A stretch of 64,000 bases of DNA from Skeletonema tropicum. Lineage: Eukaryota; Bacillariophyta; Thalassiosirophyceae; Thalassiosirales; Thalassiosiraceae. The notes below the pieces were generated by a model. That model saw only the letters and a program-made list of their open reading frames with translations, did no database searches and was not told where the DNA came from. Positions 1 through 8,746 of this stretch are shown here, one piece after another; position 1 is the first letter of the stretch, and the number at the start of each line of letters is the position of its first letter. The translations under genes and the position numbers were made by a program. Where the stretch lies: the NCBI GenBank assembly GCA_037178625.1, contig CM074131.1:2542001-2606000 (forward strand), read 5' to 3'.

Positions 1-419
1 ACATACAAGCTTCAAAGGTAATAGGTTGTCATGTCCATCCCCGCCCCAAGCAGTCAGCAGTGCAATTCCTTCGTCATTCAAGCCAAGCACGCGCAACCAA
101 GCATCTCGAGAATCGTGCTTGGGTGGCGGCGTGGGCGATGTTTAGCGATCGGGTCGTACTTGATGAAGTCGAGTTAGTTATTCCCTTGGTCGAGTCGAGA
201 GTTGGGTCACAGACACATACAAGCTTCAAAGGAAGTTCACGGTTCTCAGTTCTCAAGCTGGAGGCTTCCATCCAAAGCAAGCGCAGCAGTCATGAGAAGA
301 AAAGTCTCAGTCATCACACACACTGCTCCGAAGTCCATGGCACGGCATGTCCATTGAATGTTAATTAATGGCAGATAAGTATTAACACTCTAACACTATT
401 CAACCATAAGAATATTAAA
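1..419. other. No gene seen; short direct repeat upstream of sulfotransferase
   Basis: No convincing coding sequence. The 18-bp string acatacaagcttcaaagg at positions 1-18 recurs near 215-232, so a piece of this upstream region is duplicated. The last part is the presumed promoter and 5' leader of the sulfotransferase gene; an A-rich context precedes its ATG. Confidence 0.4.
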
Positions 420-1445
420 ATGAACTTCTCTCCGAGGAAAGGGCGGGCGGTTGCCTCTCTGGCAGCGATGGCGGTTCTTTCTCTCGCTATATCAACCCTC
501 TTTACGTCTAGCACATACAACAGTCATCAAGATCTGGCGCTCCGGTCATCTCAACGAGCTCTTTCAAATATTGAACCTCTCAATGAAGCAGCTGCAGTGA
601 CCGATGATGCAGGTTCCATTGATCCAAAACGTCCGTATGGAGAGTGTGAAATACCTCGCTCCAAATTTGCAAACCGTCATGTAGAAACTGTCTACCAACC
701 AGCCTTTCCCGGCTCTGGTTCCAGGATGACGTACGAATTGGTCGTAGCACTTACAGGAATGACTATCTCCAATGATCACAACTACGCAGTAGATCCTAAG
801 GTGCGTAAGCGCGTGGTTTCAGTGAAGACTCACTATCCCAATCGAAATGGCATCTCGCTTCAAGAGTATGATGATGATTTTCATGGAGCGCTGTTGGTCA
901 TTAGGAACCCAATAAAAGCAATCCCATCGTTCTTTAACTTTTGGTATGAACGAATTAATCACCTCGAGAACCACTCTACCCGGGCGCCTACGGAGGAATG
1001 GATCGCTTTTAGAGATGCTAACCTTGAGGAACAGTTAAGATCATGGGCGCATCATATGGATTATTGGTTGAAAAAATATAGCAAGGATCGAAGCAAGTTG
1101 TTGGTACTCCCTTATGAATATTTGACGGATGATGCAAGAGGTCCTGCAACTGCCCAGAAGTTAGCAACCTTTTTAGGCTCAGCAAAGGGAGTTAATGTAG
1201 TAAAGCCTGAAGACGTCGCCTGCGTTTGGCACCGTTCTGTGAAGTACATGGATGAGGGTGAAAATGTAGAAGGTCATTCCGTTCGGTCAGGCTCCACTCA
1301 TACTCCTTACACTCAAGCCCAATTCAATCAAATACGAGGTGCTCTACAGAAGCAGAAATGGAAGTATAAAGATGACCCAGAAGTGTTCAAGATTATGGAT
1401 CAATACATGAAGCATATTAGCCACTCGTGGTTGTATGTCAGTTGA
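420..1445 (+). CDS. Type II membrane sulfotransferase-like protein
   Basis: 341 residues, intronless. A basic N-terminus is followed by one hydrophobic segment (residues about 11-30), giving the type II Golgi topology usual for sulfotransferases. Residues 95-103 (AFPGSGSRM) match the 5'-phosphosulfate loop that binds PAPS. Residues 158-170 (LLVIRNPIKAIPS) match the 3'-phosphate binding segment (R-N/D-P-x-x-A-x-x-S). A third conserved stretch (LLVLPYEYLTDD) resembles the family's later 'YEDL' block. The protein would transfer sulfate from PAPS to a glycan or protein in the secretory pathway; the acceptor cannot be read. Large families of such enzymes are typical of diatoms. The ATG at 420 is the only start that includes the membrane anchor. 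Confidence 0.75.
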   Translation: MNFSPRKGRAVASLAAMAVLSLAISTLFTSSTYNSHQDLALRSSQRALSNIEPLNEAAAVTDDAGSIDPKRPYGECEIPRSKFANRHVETVYQPAFPGSGSRMTYELVVALTGMTISNDHNYAVDPKVRKRVVSVKTHYPNRNGISLQEYDDDFHGALLVIRNPIKAIPSFFNFWYERINHLENHSTRAPTEEWIAFRDANLEEQLRSWAHHMDYWLKKYSKDRSKLLVLPYEYLTDDARGPATAQKLATFLGSAKGVNVVKPEDVACVWHRSVKYMDEGENVEGHSVRSGSTHTPYTQAQFNQIRGALQKQKWKYKDDPEVFKIMDQYMKHISHSWLYVS

Positions 1446-2111
1446 TTGCACTACGCATAGTATATAGGAAAGTCTAAATAGATCTTCTAAAGGTCAAGCT
1501 GCATAAAATTAGGAACCTGTAAAGAAAGCAACGTTCCCATACCATGACGATGAACGCAGTTATGCTACGGCTCCATATTATTAGGTTTGTGTATTTTCTC
1601 CATAATGCTCCAGGGGGGATCCGCCGAAATGTGATCATAGCCTTTTCCACAATCAGCATTTTGTCGCTGCGTGTTGAAAGACTGTTTTCTCCACTCTGGC
1701 TCACCACTCGCAGGTCAGAAACGCAGAAAACAACTTGTCACTCCATTAGATGAAGGTTAATTTTTATTTTGGTTCCATCTTCCAAAAGTTCTTCTCGTTT
1801 GCCGCTGCCTCAATTTTCATCTCTGCTGGCTCGACCTAGACACTCATGATACATGTACAATACCACCTGATTGCAGTGTACTATGTCTCCTTTTGGCCAT
1901 AATAAGTCGGCAGGCACAATTGTCTTGGTAGCAATGAAGACCAACTCGTTTGTTGCGTTGAGAAATTAGGAGACCAGGGACTACTATGCCTATCGCCAAA
2001 TAATCAGTCATGATTGTTGTTGTTACTGTTCACACCTCCACAGCAATATTGGCAGAGGAGTTGCTGCTCGCATTCACAAATCCACCAGCCACTCTACCCC
2101 AACAATCTTCC

Positions 2112-2501
2112 TCAAAAACAATCTTGGAACCAATCGTTATGGATCATATCATGAATCATGAACAAGTTGGTGCCGCCCGCAATAATCAGCTTCAGTTCGT
2201 AATCTACGAAGTCTATCCATTTGATGTTGTGCTGTAGTACATCGCATCGCCGCTTAAGCCGACGGATCATGATGATGGGTATGGTGGACACTGCTGCCGA
2301 ATAATCACCAAGAGAAGCAGCATGCAGCTGATGACGATGAAGATTCCTCGGTCTCGATGATGATGAACCATCACCAGCCGAATGATTCATCAACTCCAAC
2401 AGAAAATCAGCCCCGCCACGTAAATACCGTAACACATCACCATAGTGCAGGGCGGCTTTCGAGCACAGTGCGATCGCGTCTCTGGTGTATTTGTCTATTT
2501 T
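2112..2501 (-). pseudogene. Possible gene remnant, unrecognised
   Basis: A minus-strand frame stays open for 130 codons and has a protein-like composition. Its first part reads like an alpha-helical repeat (TRDAIALCSKAALHYGDVL). It has no ATG at the start, begins right after a stop and ends in TGA with no partner exons that I can assign. It could be one exon of a decayed gene or chance. I do not recognise the family. Confidence 0.25.
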
Positions 2502-2743
2502 CTATTTGCACAACAGCGCTGACTCTAATACCACGGATCACGGGCATATCGGGGGTCTCACTACTGTCTCAGTATCTACGCACAAATTCAAATAATAATA
2601 TCATCATGATGTTGTCTGCCAAGTGTCTGCACCCATCTCTATTATTTCAAAGCAGTAGGCGCAGTGAACTATTCCTTCTCGGTACAACTCCCGTGATGTG
2701 CTAGAACCTAGAACTTCCCTGTCATGATAACTGGGTTTAGTGG

Positions 2744-2796
2744 TGACTCGTGACTCGAGTTGAGGAATCGTGAGTCATGAACTCGAGTCACGAGTC
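2744..2796. repeat. 15-bp perfect inverted repeat (hairpin)
   Basis: GACTCGTGACTCGAG at 2744-2758 is exactly inverted at 2782-2796, with a 23-nt loop. The core (gactcgtgac/gtcacgagtc) recurs in the palindrome at 4505-4543, so the two sites belong to one repeat family. Confidence 0.8.
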
Positions 2797-2819
2797 GCAA
2801 CAACTGCCCTGATCGCAGG

Positions 2820-2845
2820 TATAGCTGTCTCATCTCCTCGACTCC
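2820..2845 (+). repeat. Left member of a 26-bp inverted repeat pair
   Basis: The 26 bases starting tatagctgtctcatctcct match the reverse complement of 4339-4364 at 25 of 26 positions. Each member lies close to a gactcgtgac-type hairpin (2744-2796 on the left, 4505-4543 on the right), on the outer side. The pair may mark the ends of a foldback element of about 1.8 kb or two inverted copies of one repeat. Confidence 0.75.
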
Positions 2846-4338
2846 GTCAAATTGATTCCTACGTATATGTCATACAAGATAGATAACGGCACTCCCTTTC
2901 CGCCGAAATTAGAAAAATAAAATATTTCACAAAAAATCCCGCCTCTTTTGCTCCATGCACGATTTCGCAGCAAAAACATCATCACACATCATGAGGAAGT
3001 GAACCAAAACACCATGTTGATGGCATAGCGGTAAAAATCGTATCTCCTGAAGTACACAGATTTGCATTTCGTGCTATATAACTGTATGCAGCTGAAGCTA
3101 TGAGGAAACTTACTGGCTAGGCCACGTAATGCACTTTTTGGTACCCCATCTAAGCGTCACATGAGAAAAAGTCAACCAGAAGAAGCCGAATCTCCCGATG
3201 TGTCGTCCGATACTACGCCTGTAACACCTCGGAGATCGTCCTCTCTCCGCCAATTATCACCGCTACTTCTACATATAGACATCTAGTGTCGGTGTGGTTC
3301 ATTGTTAGTGACTTCATATGGCCATAGCACTCCGTCGGGCACCAACATTGCTGCTACACATCACATCATCAATTACAAACAAATGTCACCCATTTCGTTG
3401 TTCTATTCCGACCTCTAATCATGACGAGACAACTAAACACGACAAATGAGCTCTCAATAATATGTAAGGATCGCTTCGTACCGTGAAGTTGACAATTGAG
3501 ATCGATTTCACTGCCTACACCACCATCGGCGAACTCAGCCTTGGTATCACCATCGCCCAACACATGGCCATTCCTCGAACAAATTCCAATGGATTCGTTA
3601 TTCAAATCAACATTACCATCTGACAACAATGACACAACAACTATTGTATTTGATTGAAGAGATAAGGTCGTAGTTGGGTGACTTAAAGCTCGATTAGGGT
3701 GGAATAGGTGCACATTTTGTCTCCGAAGAAGGCTATTGTTACGGCGCTACATTGCTCTGAATAGATCGGAGTGGAATCTTCAACGACTTGTTAAGGCCCT
3801 TTGGTTTCAATGAAGTAATGTTCGACGGATAGAGCTGCATATGATCACTACTGACATCATTGGAATGCACAAAGTGATTCTCTTGTAGTAGATGGATGTG
3901 CATACAGAAGTGTTTGTGTTGAATGACAAGGATCTGTGGGCCTCATAAATTATTATTACCGCATTAAAAAGATGCAAACATTCTTTTCATAACTCTACAA
4001 GCGTTATTTTAGCAGTGTTTGGTGTCGTTAGTGCCGAAATATTTGTTATAACACCATCGTTCATTGCTCATGAGAGTTGAGGATACACATTCATGTGCAC
4101 AAATTGGCTTTTATTTTACATCATTTGTAAAAATTAGTACATATAAAGTTGCTACATGCAATCATATGTGTCTATATAAACGTCTCGAGCATTGTATCTT
4201 TTATATAACGGCACCACGCTCAGTACAGTACGCTACTCGGGCGGAAATCCCATGGTGGTGATGTGCTCGATGATCGTTGGCGCCACTTTGGTACCGCTTC
4301 TTGGACGATTCCTACGTAGACAAAAAAATCCACGTCAT

Positions 4339-4364
4339 GGAGTCAAGGAGATGAGACAGCTATA
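4339..4364 (-). repeat. Right member of the 26-bp inverted repeat pair
   Basis: Reverse complement of 2820-2845 with one mismatch. The motif GATTCCTACGTA lies next to both members (2854-2865 and 4307-4318). Confidence 0.75.
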
Positions 4365-4504
4365 GCGGATGAAGCAAACGAGCCTGCCAATGGCCACTCC
4401 CACTGCTATGGTAGCTTGTGGTAGCGATAACTGTTTGAGCCGTCTCATCGGTGCCATATTATATACATGTCCTCTGTCGTACACATTCAAACTGGTTCTT
4501 TTGG

Positions 4505-4543
4505 CGACTCGTGACTACACCTGGCAGGTGTAGTCACGAGTCG
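4505..4543. repeat. Perfect 19-bp palindrome with 1-nt spacer
   Basis: Arm CGACTCGTGACTACACCTG at 4505-4523, one G, then its exact reverse complement at 4525-4543. A further copy of the arm's outer part (agtcacgagtcg) follows at about 4551-4562. A 39-bp near-perfect palindrome is unlikely by chance and suggests a folded or mobile-element origin. Confidence 0.85.
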
Positions 4544-6463
4544 TCAGGTCCAGTCACGAGTCGCCACAAAACAATTATGTACCTGTCTGTCTTCCATCAA
4601 GGCAATTAAAAGCTGTCTTAGAGATTGCGGACTTTCATTCAAGTTTCCAATTCCTACGTAGGTTTGGTACAAATGACGTAATGAGTCTTATATAATCACT
4701 TGGGCCGATTTCCCTCAACTCATCCCTCATCGAGCACCTCTCTACACAAAATGATGCCAACCATGGCCAAATTCCGGCGCCTACTACACATACCACATTG
4801 ACATCTGTCATATCCCTATGCACTAATTGAGTTCTAATACATGTTTAGATGTGATTGAACCTTTAGGGATATCCTGGAACATAAAAAGTGAGCGCAGGAG
4901 ATAAAAATTCTGAAGCATACATCAACATCACCTCCAGCGACAACCACATAACAACATCAATGGACTATGGCGAGTCTTCATACATATATTGTGCTGTCAA
5001 CTCGGTAGACGACGTCCTATTACTATAGTGAGTCATGATTTCGTGATCTCTGCCTTGATCAGCAGGTTTTGGTGGCAGAAATACGAGTAAGATAGCCAGT
5101 CAAAATATTCATCTCCGTGGCGATATAGTCTCACATAGTACTGAAGAATCAACGCCCCAACACTGCTGATACAGCAGATCAAGTTGGACACCTCATCAGC
5201 CGATAACAGTATAACATTATCGTGCTTGTGCAGCCGACAACACAATTGCTAATCTTCAGAAGTCTTGAGTGTAGCCTCTTTGTTGGTACGACAGTCAATG
5301 ACGATTATTGTTGGAGGAGGCATTCTCGGATAGGAGGCAGATTCATATGTACCAATACACATTGTGGAAGTCTGTGATAAATAAAATCCAAACAAGAGTC
5401 ATACGGCTAGCGGTCAATTGATGTTTTGATCAGCATAGAGGAATTTAGCTATAGAGATGACTCTCTGCTTGCGAATTGGAATCAAGTCCAGATGTTACTA
5501 TATGCTTCAATTTAATAATATCGTTCATTGCCGACGACATTGATATTACTGCAGACCATCCTGATTCATTTATGAAAGTTACACGAGGCTCTACGAGATC
5601 AGACTTATCATTAGGCGATCAATGTGGGCGACTTGCAACAATTCACGGCATGTGAGCAAGACTTTGAGATGAGTCCATCCTGGACGAAGCAACCAGCAAA
5701 CATGCGCTCAAAGAGAAGTGGACTGTGAAACTGTTTAGAAATGATGTGCCGATAATGAAGAGTAATACAATGGTAATGTGATATTTAAATTGAGTGATAG
5801 CAACAGCTTGGAGAAACTCAGTACATTTTCATTTCGATCCATTTATACAACACATTATCTTTAAACAGCATGCGATGAGTAGTATCATTTATACGTTCTG
5901 AAATAATATCGTCACAAGGCCGCCAACTTCATAGATGTCTATATCTTTTCGCGTGGTGGTTTCTTCATTTGCATTCGTCAGTATGGTGCTGCTGTAGTAC
6001 TTCTGTCTTTTGAGTCATTCATGTAACAGTTGATGCCTACAATTCATTGGGTTTGTACTTGCAATGGATTCTGGCGACACAAAAATATGTTCCATCAACT
6101 TGCCAAGATATATAATTGCATTGCTTGTCGATCACATTACACCTATGGATTGTTGTTTGATGGGTGCTGGGTTTGTTATTGTTCGTCTTTTGAATCAGAG
6201 TTGTTGTGTCTCGTCATAACATCACTACACATTCATCATCATGATGTAACCTCATCAAGCTTACAAAATAGAACCAAGCAATCAAGATCATATTCATTTT
6301 CGGCGGTAGCGTAGCGAATGAAAACATTCTTCATTCATTCCATGATCGATTTGCTCCGGCGGTGCCATACTCCAGAAGAGGTAAATACTCAAAAATTGCA
6401 TTTATGAAATGGTGCGCGCAGCGATTTGTGAGTGCATGTTGTGTATGGTGTGAAGTGCGGCGC

Positions 6464-6477
6464 GGGCCCTCGGGGCC
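6464..6477 (+). repeat. Left subterminal inverted repeat of the giant element
   Basis: GGGCCCTCGGGGCC. Its 13-bp core GGCCCTCGGGGCC is exactly inverted at 24857-24869, 18.4 kb away. It is followed by a run of T and then the 103-bp tandem repeat. Confidence 0.6.
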
Positions 6478-6538
6478 TGTTTTTTTTTTGCGCAATGTAC
6501 CCGTCTATTAATTTGCTCTGCAATGCTTGTTGTTGTAA

Positions 6539-6571
6539 CATAAATTTGTCATGATGACAAAATTATTCTGT
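6539..6571. repeat. Element palindrome, copy 1 (left end)
   Basis: Inverted repeat around TTTGTCATGATGACAAA, flanked by ATAAA on the left and ATTATT on the right. Family form: AAAATAAATTTGTC, about 4-5 nt, GACAAAATTATTTT. Not in an intron; lies in the first 103-bp unit. Confidence 0.75.
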
Positions 6572-6640
6572 GGATTTCGATTTGGATTTTTTTTGTAATG
6601 TATCCGTCTATAAAGTTGCTCTGCAATGCTTGTTGTTGTA

Positions 6641-6672
6641 ACATAAATTTGTTATGATGTCAAAATTATTTT
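6641..6672. repeat. Element palindrome, copy 2 (left end)
   Basis: Same family as copy 1, with two substitutions in the arms, in the second 103-bp unit. Confidence 0.7.
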
Positions 6673-7026
6673 GAATATTATAGTTCATTTGAATCTTTTA
6701 TGGATGCAGCATCAAGTCAAGATAGGATAGAGGCCGAAGCCGTCAAGAATTGATGGCAAGACATTTGAATGGTTCTGTCATTGGCTACGAGTTAAATGGA
6801 GGGGAGTTTTGCTGTGCTACTCTTTAGAATATTTTAACGAGTTGGTCTCTCGCACTTATTTATTTTTTACTTCGCTACTATTTGATATTCACATGTACTT
6901 GTTCCAGCTAAGGCTTGTTACTGCATTTTTCATCAATATTGGTAGCGCTAGGCATAACTTTGATAGTTTTTCTAGATATCGACTCAGCAGTCACTTAGCG
7001 TTCGTCAGTTTTATGCCTTTGATTGG

Positions 7027-7338
7027 TTAGATCGGGTGTGCCGTTTTTGATACGATGTACATTATTGTCCCTGGAATGTTAGTTTCGTTTCGGGTCTCTT
7101 TGAAGTAGTACCATTTTGGTGTATGTATTGTTGTGCCATAGTGCCTCATTATATCTTCTTGCTTTGCCTCTCTTTCTTTCTCTATCCTTTTTGTAATAGC
7201 TATCTTTGCTCTTGTTTTGCTCTGTTGTTCTTCTATCATAAGATTTCGAAGTTGCGTTTTTGTATAGATTGGTAACTCCATTCCAAGGACAGTCTGTAAG
7301 GAGCTCCACTGGATATCCTTATTATTCTGTTTGTACAT
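7027..7338 (-). CDS. Possible small Lys/Glu-rich protein, unrecognised
   Basis: 103 codons with an ATG start (MYKQNNKDIQW) and a charged helical stretch with many Lys, Arg and Glu. It lies inside the giant element, upstream of and antisense to gene A. Nothing identifies a family. The T-rich plus strand makes A-rich, Lys-rich antisense frames likely, so this may be chance. Confidence 0.25.
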   Translation of the reverse strand: MYKQNNKDIQWSSLQTVLGMELPIYTKTQLRNLMIEEQQSKTRAKIAITKRIEKEREAKQEDIMRHYGTTIHTPKWYYFKETRNETNIPGTIMYIVSKTAHPI

Positions 7339-7500
7339 CTTGTTTGTTTGCTCTGGAGTGTAGCATTCCTTGGTAGGCTAGTGAGTGTGTGTTCATTATT
7401 TGTGTTAGGTGTTAGCAAGTACTCATTTCTACGTAGTTTGGAGCTTTTCATTTCTTTCCTGCTTTTGTGTGTTTCTCGTCATCTCGCCGATGTGATACAC

Positions 7501-8502
7501 ATGTTATTTGGCGTCATTTTGTTGGGCTTTTATGTTGCTTCTCATTTCACAGTTCTACTGTGTTCATTCTTGTTACTTGTTATGACATTTCTATATTCAT
7601 CTTTAGATCTTAGCGTTCGACGACGATGTGTGAAACGTCCGATACACCGTTACAAGCTGGTGTCCATGATCATGGCTCTCAGTAACTATAATTGCAACCC
7701 AGCGGGCAGCAATTTCTGTAATGTCAATGATTTATCATGGTCTAGTTCAAATCTTCACATCTTGGGCAACATCGACGTGTCAGTATTTTTCGGTCTTGAT
7801 CGTAGATCGCTAAATGTGTTCCATGTATGCGGTGGCATCTTGATTCGAACCCAATTTGCTCGTCAGTTCGCTCTGAGGTATCGAGTGCTGGGTGACATAG
7901 CGTTTTGGCGCTTCTGGGATGTTGTTATCATGCAGTCCGGTTGGTATGTACTAGAGGTGAAAAGATTTAATGATGTTTTCAATAAAGGTGTGTACTCTCA
8001 CATTTGCTTAGTTAGGAGATTGCCTTCATCACTTTGCTCCAGCTGTTCCCAGATGATTCATCGTCGGAGATGTGTATTATGTTCTTTACATCGTGATTCT
8101 TTAAGCAGCTGTGATATTGTGTACAGCGCTATATCAGAAATTGACGTCTTTTTGCGTCATAAATACAACAAAGTAGGCATATACGGTGACAGGCCACGAC
8201 GTGCTATGAGCTCTGCGGTCAAGTTCAGTAATGAACAAGTTCATCTTTTTCGGCATAAGCTTCAGTTTCTTCGTCGCATTATAGCAGTTAGAGATCCAGT
8301 AGCAGATATCCTTCTTCTTCTTTTAGATATCTACGCGTTGGCAACTTGCCTCTCTACATCTGTTCCTTTTGATTTTGATGCTCGCAATATACGTTCTGTT
8401 GCAGATCTTCTCGAGTCTCAAGTTAGGTATTTTCTGCAGTCATGTGTGCAGCCTCAAAGGATAGAAAGTCTATTTTCCGAAATTGACGAAGTTGCGCTTT
8501 AA
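7501..8502 (+). CDS. Unrecognised protein of the giant element (gene A)
   Basis: The frame is open from 7348 but the first ATG is at 7501 (333 residues); ATGs at 7666 and 7672 (MIMALSNYNC) are also plausible starts. The first 35 residues from 7501 are hydrophobic and could be one or two membrane segments, or untranslated T-rich DNA if a later start is used. The rest has balanced, protein-like composition and ends with an acidic stretch (LFSEIDEVAL). A Cys/His-rich patch near two-thirds of the length (CSSCSQMIHRRRCVLCSLH) could bind zinc. It runs convergent with the 1,143-residue gene. No family recognised; nothing here suggests a transposition enzyme. Confidence 0.45.
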   Translation: MLFGVILLGFYVASHFTVLLCSFLLLVMTFLYSSLDLSVRRRCVKRPIHRYKLVSMIMALSNYNCNPAGSNFCNVNDLSWSSSNLHILGNIDVSVFFGLDRRSLNVFHVCGGILIRTQFARQFALRYRVLGDIAFWRFWDVVIMQSGWYVLEVKRFNDVFNKGVYSHICLVRRLPSSLCSSCSQMIHRRRCVLCSLHRDSLSSCDIVYSAISEIDVFLRHKYNKVGIYGDRPRRAMSSAVKFSNEQVHLFRHKLQFLRRIIAVRDPVADILLLLLDIYALATCLSTSVPFDFDARNIRSVADLLESQVRYFLQSCVQPQRIESLFSEIDEVAL

Positions 8503-8555
8503 GTTAGTTCTTTGTTTTAATATTTAGCACTATAACTATTCGTAATTGTCCCTGT

Positions 8556-8746
8556 ATTGTACCAGTCCTTGTTAGGCTCACACTCTTGGATCTTCTGGCA
8601 CACAGTCATAGTAATTCGTTCTACGTTCGATGCTGTGATTTTCCCCATATTGTACCAGTTCCGGTTGTTCTCATTCACTTGGATTTTCTGGCACGTAGTA
8701 ATAGTAATTCGTGGTACTGTCGTTTTGAAGTTCAGTGCTGGTGGTT
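8556..8746. repeat. Tandem duplication (93-bp offset) of the 3' end of the 1,143-residue gene
   Basis: The segment from attgtaccagt (8556) through catagtaattcg is repeated from 8649 with a 93-bp offset. The distal copy encodes the C-terminal tail of the minus-strand gene (TNYYYYVPENPSE then stop). The proximal copy, downstream of the stop, can encode a similar tail (TNYYDCVPEDPRV then stop). The gene end was therefore duplicated and one copy now sits in the 3' region. Confidence 0.75.

Larger units (their letters stand above)
1446..6463. other. 5-kb gene-poor region with hairpins and decayed fragments
   Basis: No intact conserved gene. The longest open stretches are 60-115 codons and mostly lack coding character; one at 2112-2501 (-) looks like a gene remnant. 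The region holds several inverted repeats (2744-2796, the pair 2820-2845/4339-4364, 4505-4543) and repeated TTCCTACG-type motifs (2855, 4308, 4651). This is probably relic mobile DNA between the sulfotransferase gene and the giant element. Confidence 0.5.
6494..6675 (+). repeat. Tandem duplication, 103-bp period, at left end of the element
   Basis: The sequence from aatgtacccgtctat (6494) to the palindrome ending near 6571 is repeated from aatgtatccgtctat (6597) onward with a 103-bp offset and few substitutions. Each unit contains gctctgcaatgcttgttg and one copy of the element's palindrome. Subterminal tandem repeats are known in Helentron-type elements. Confidence 0.8.
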
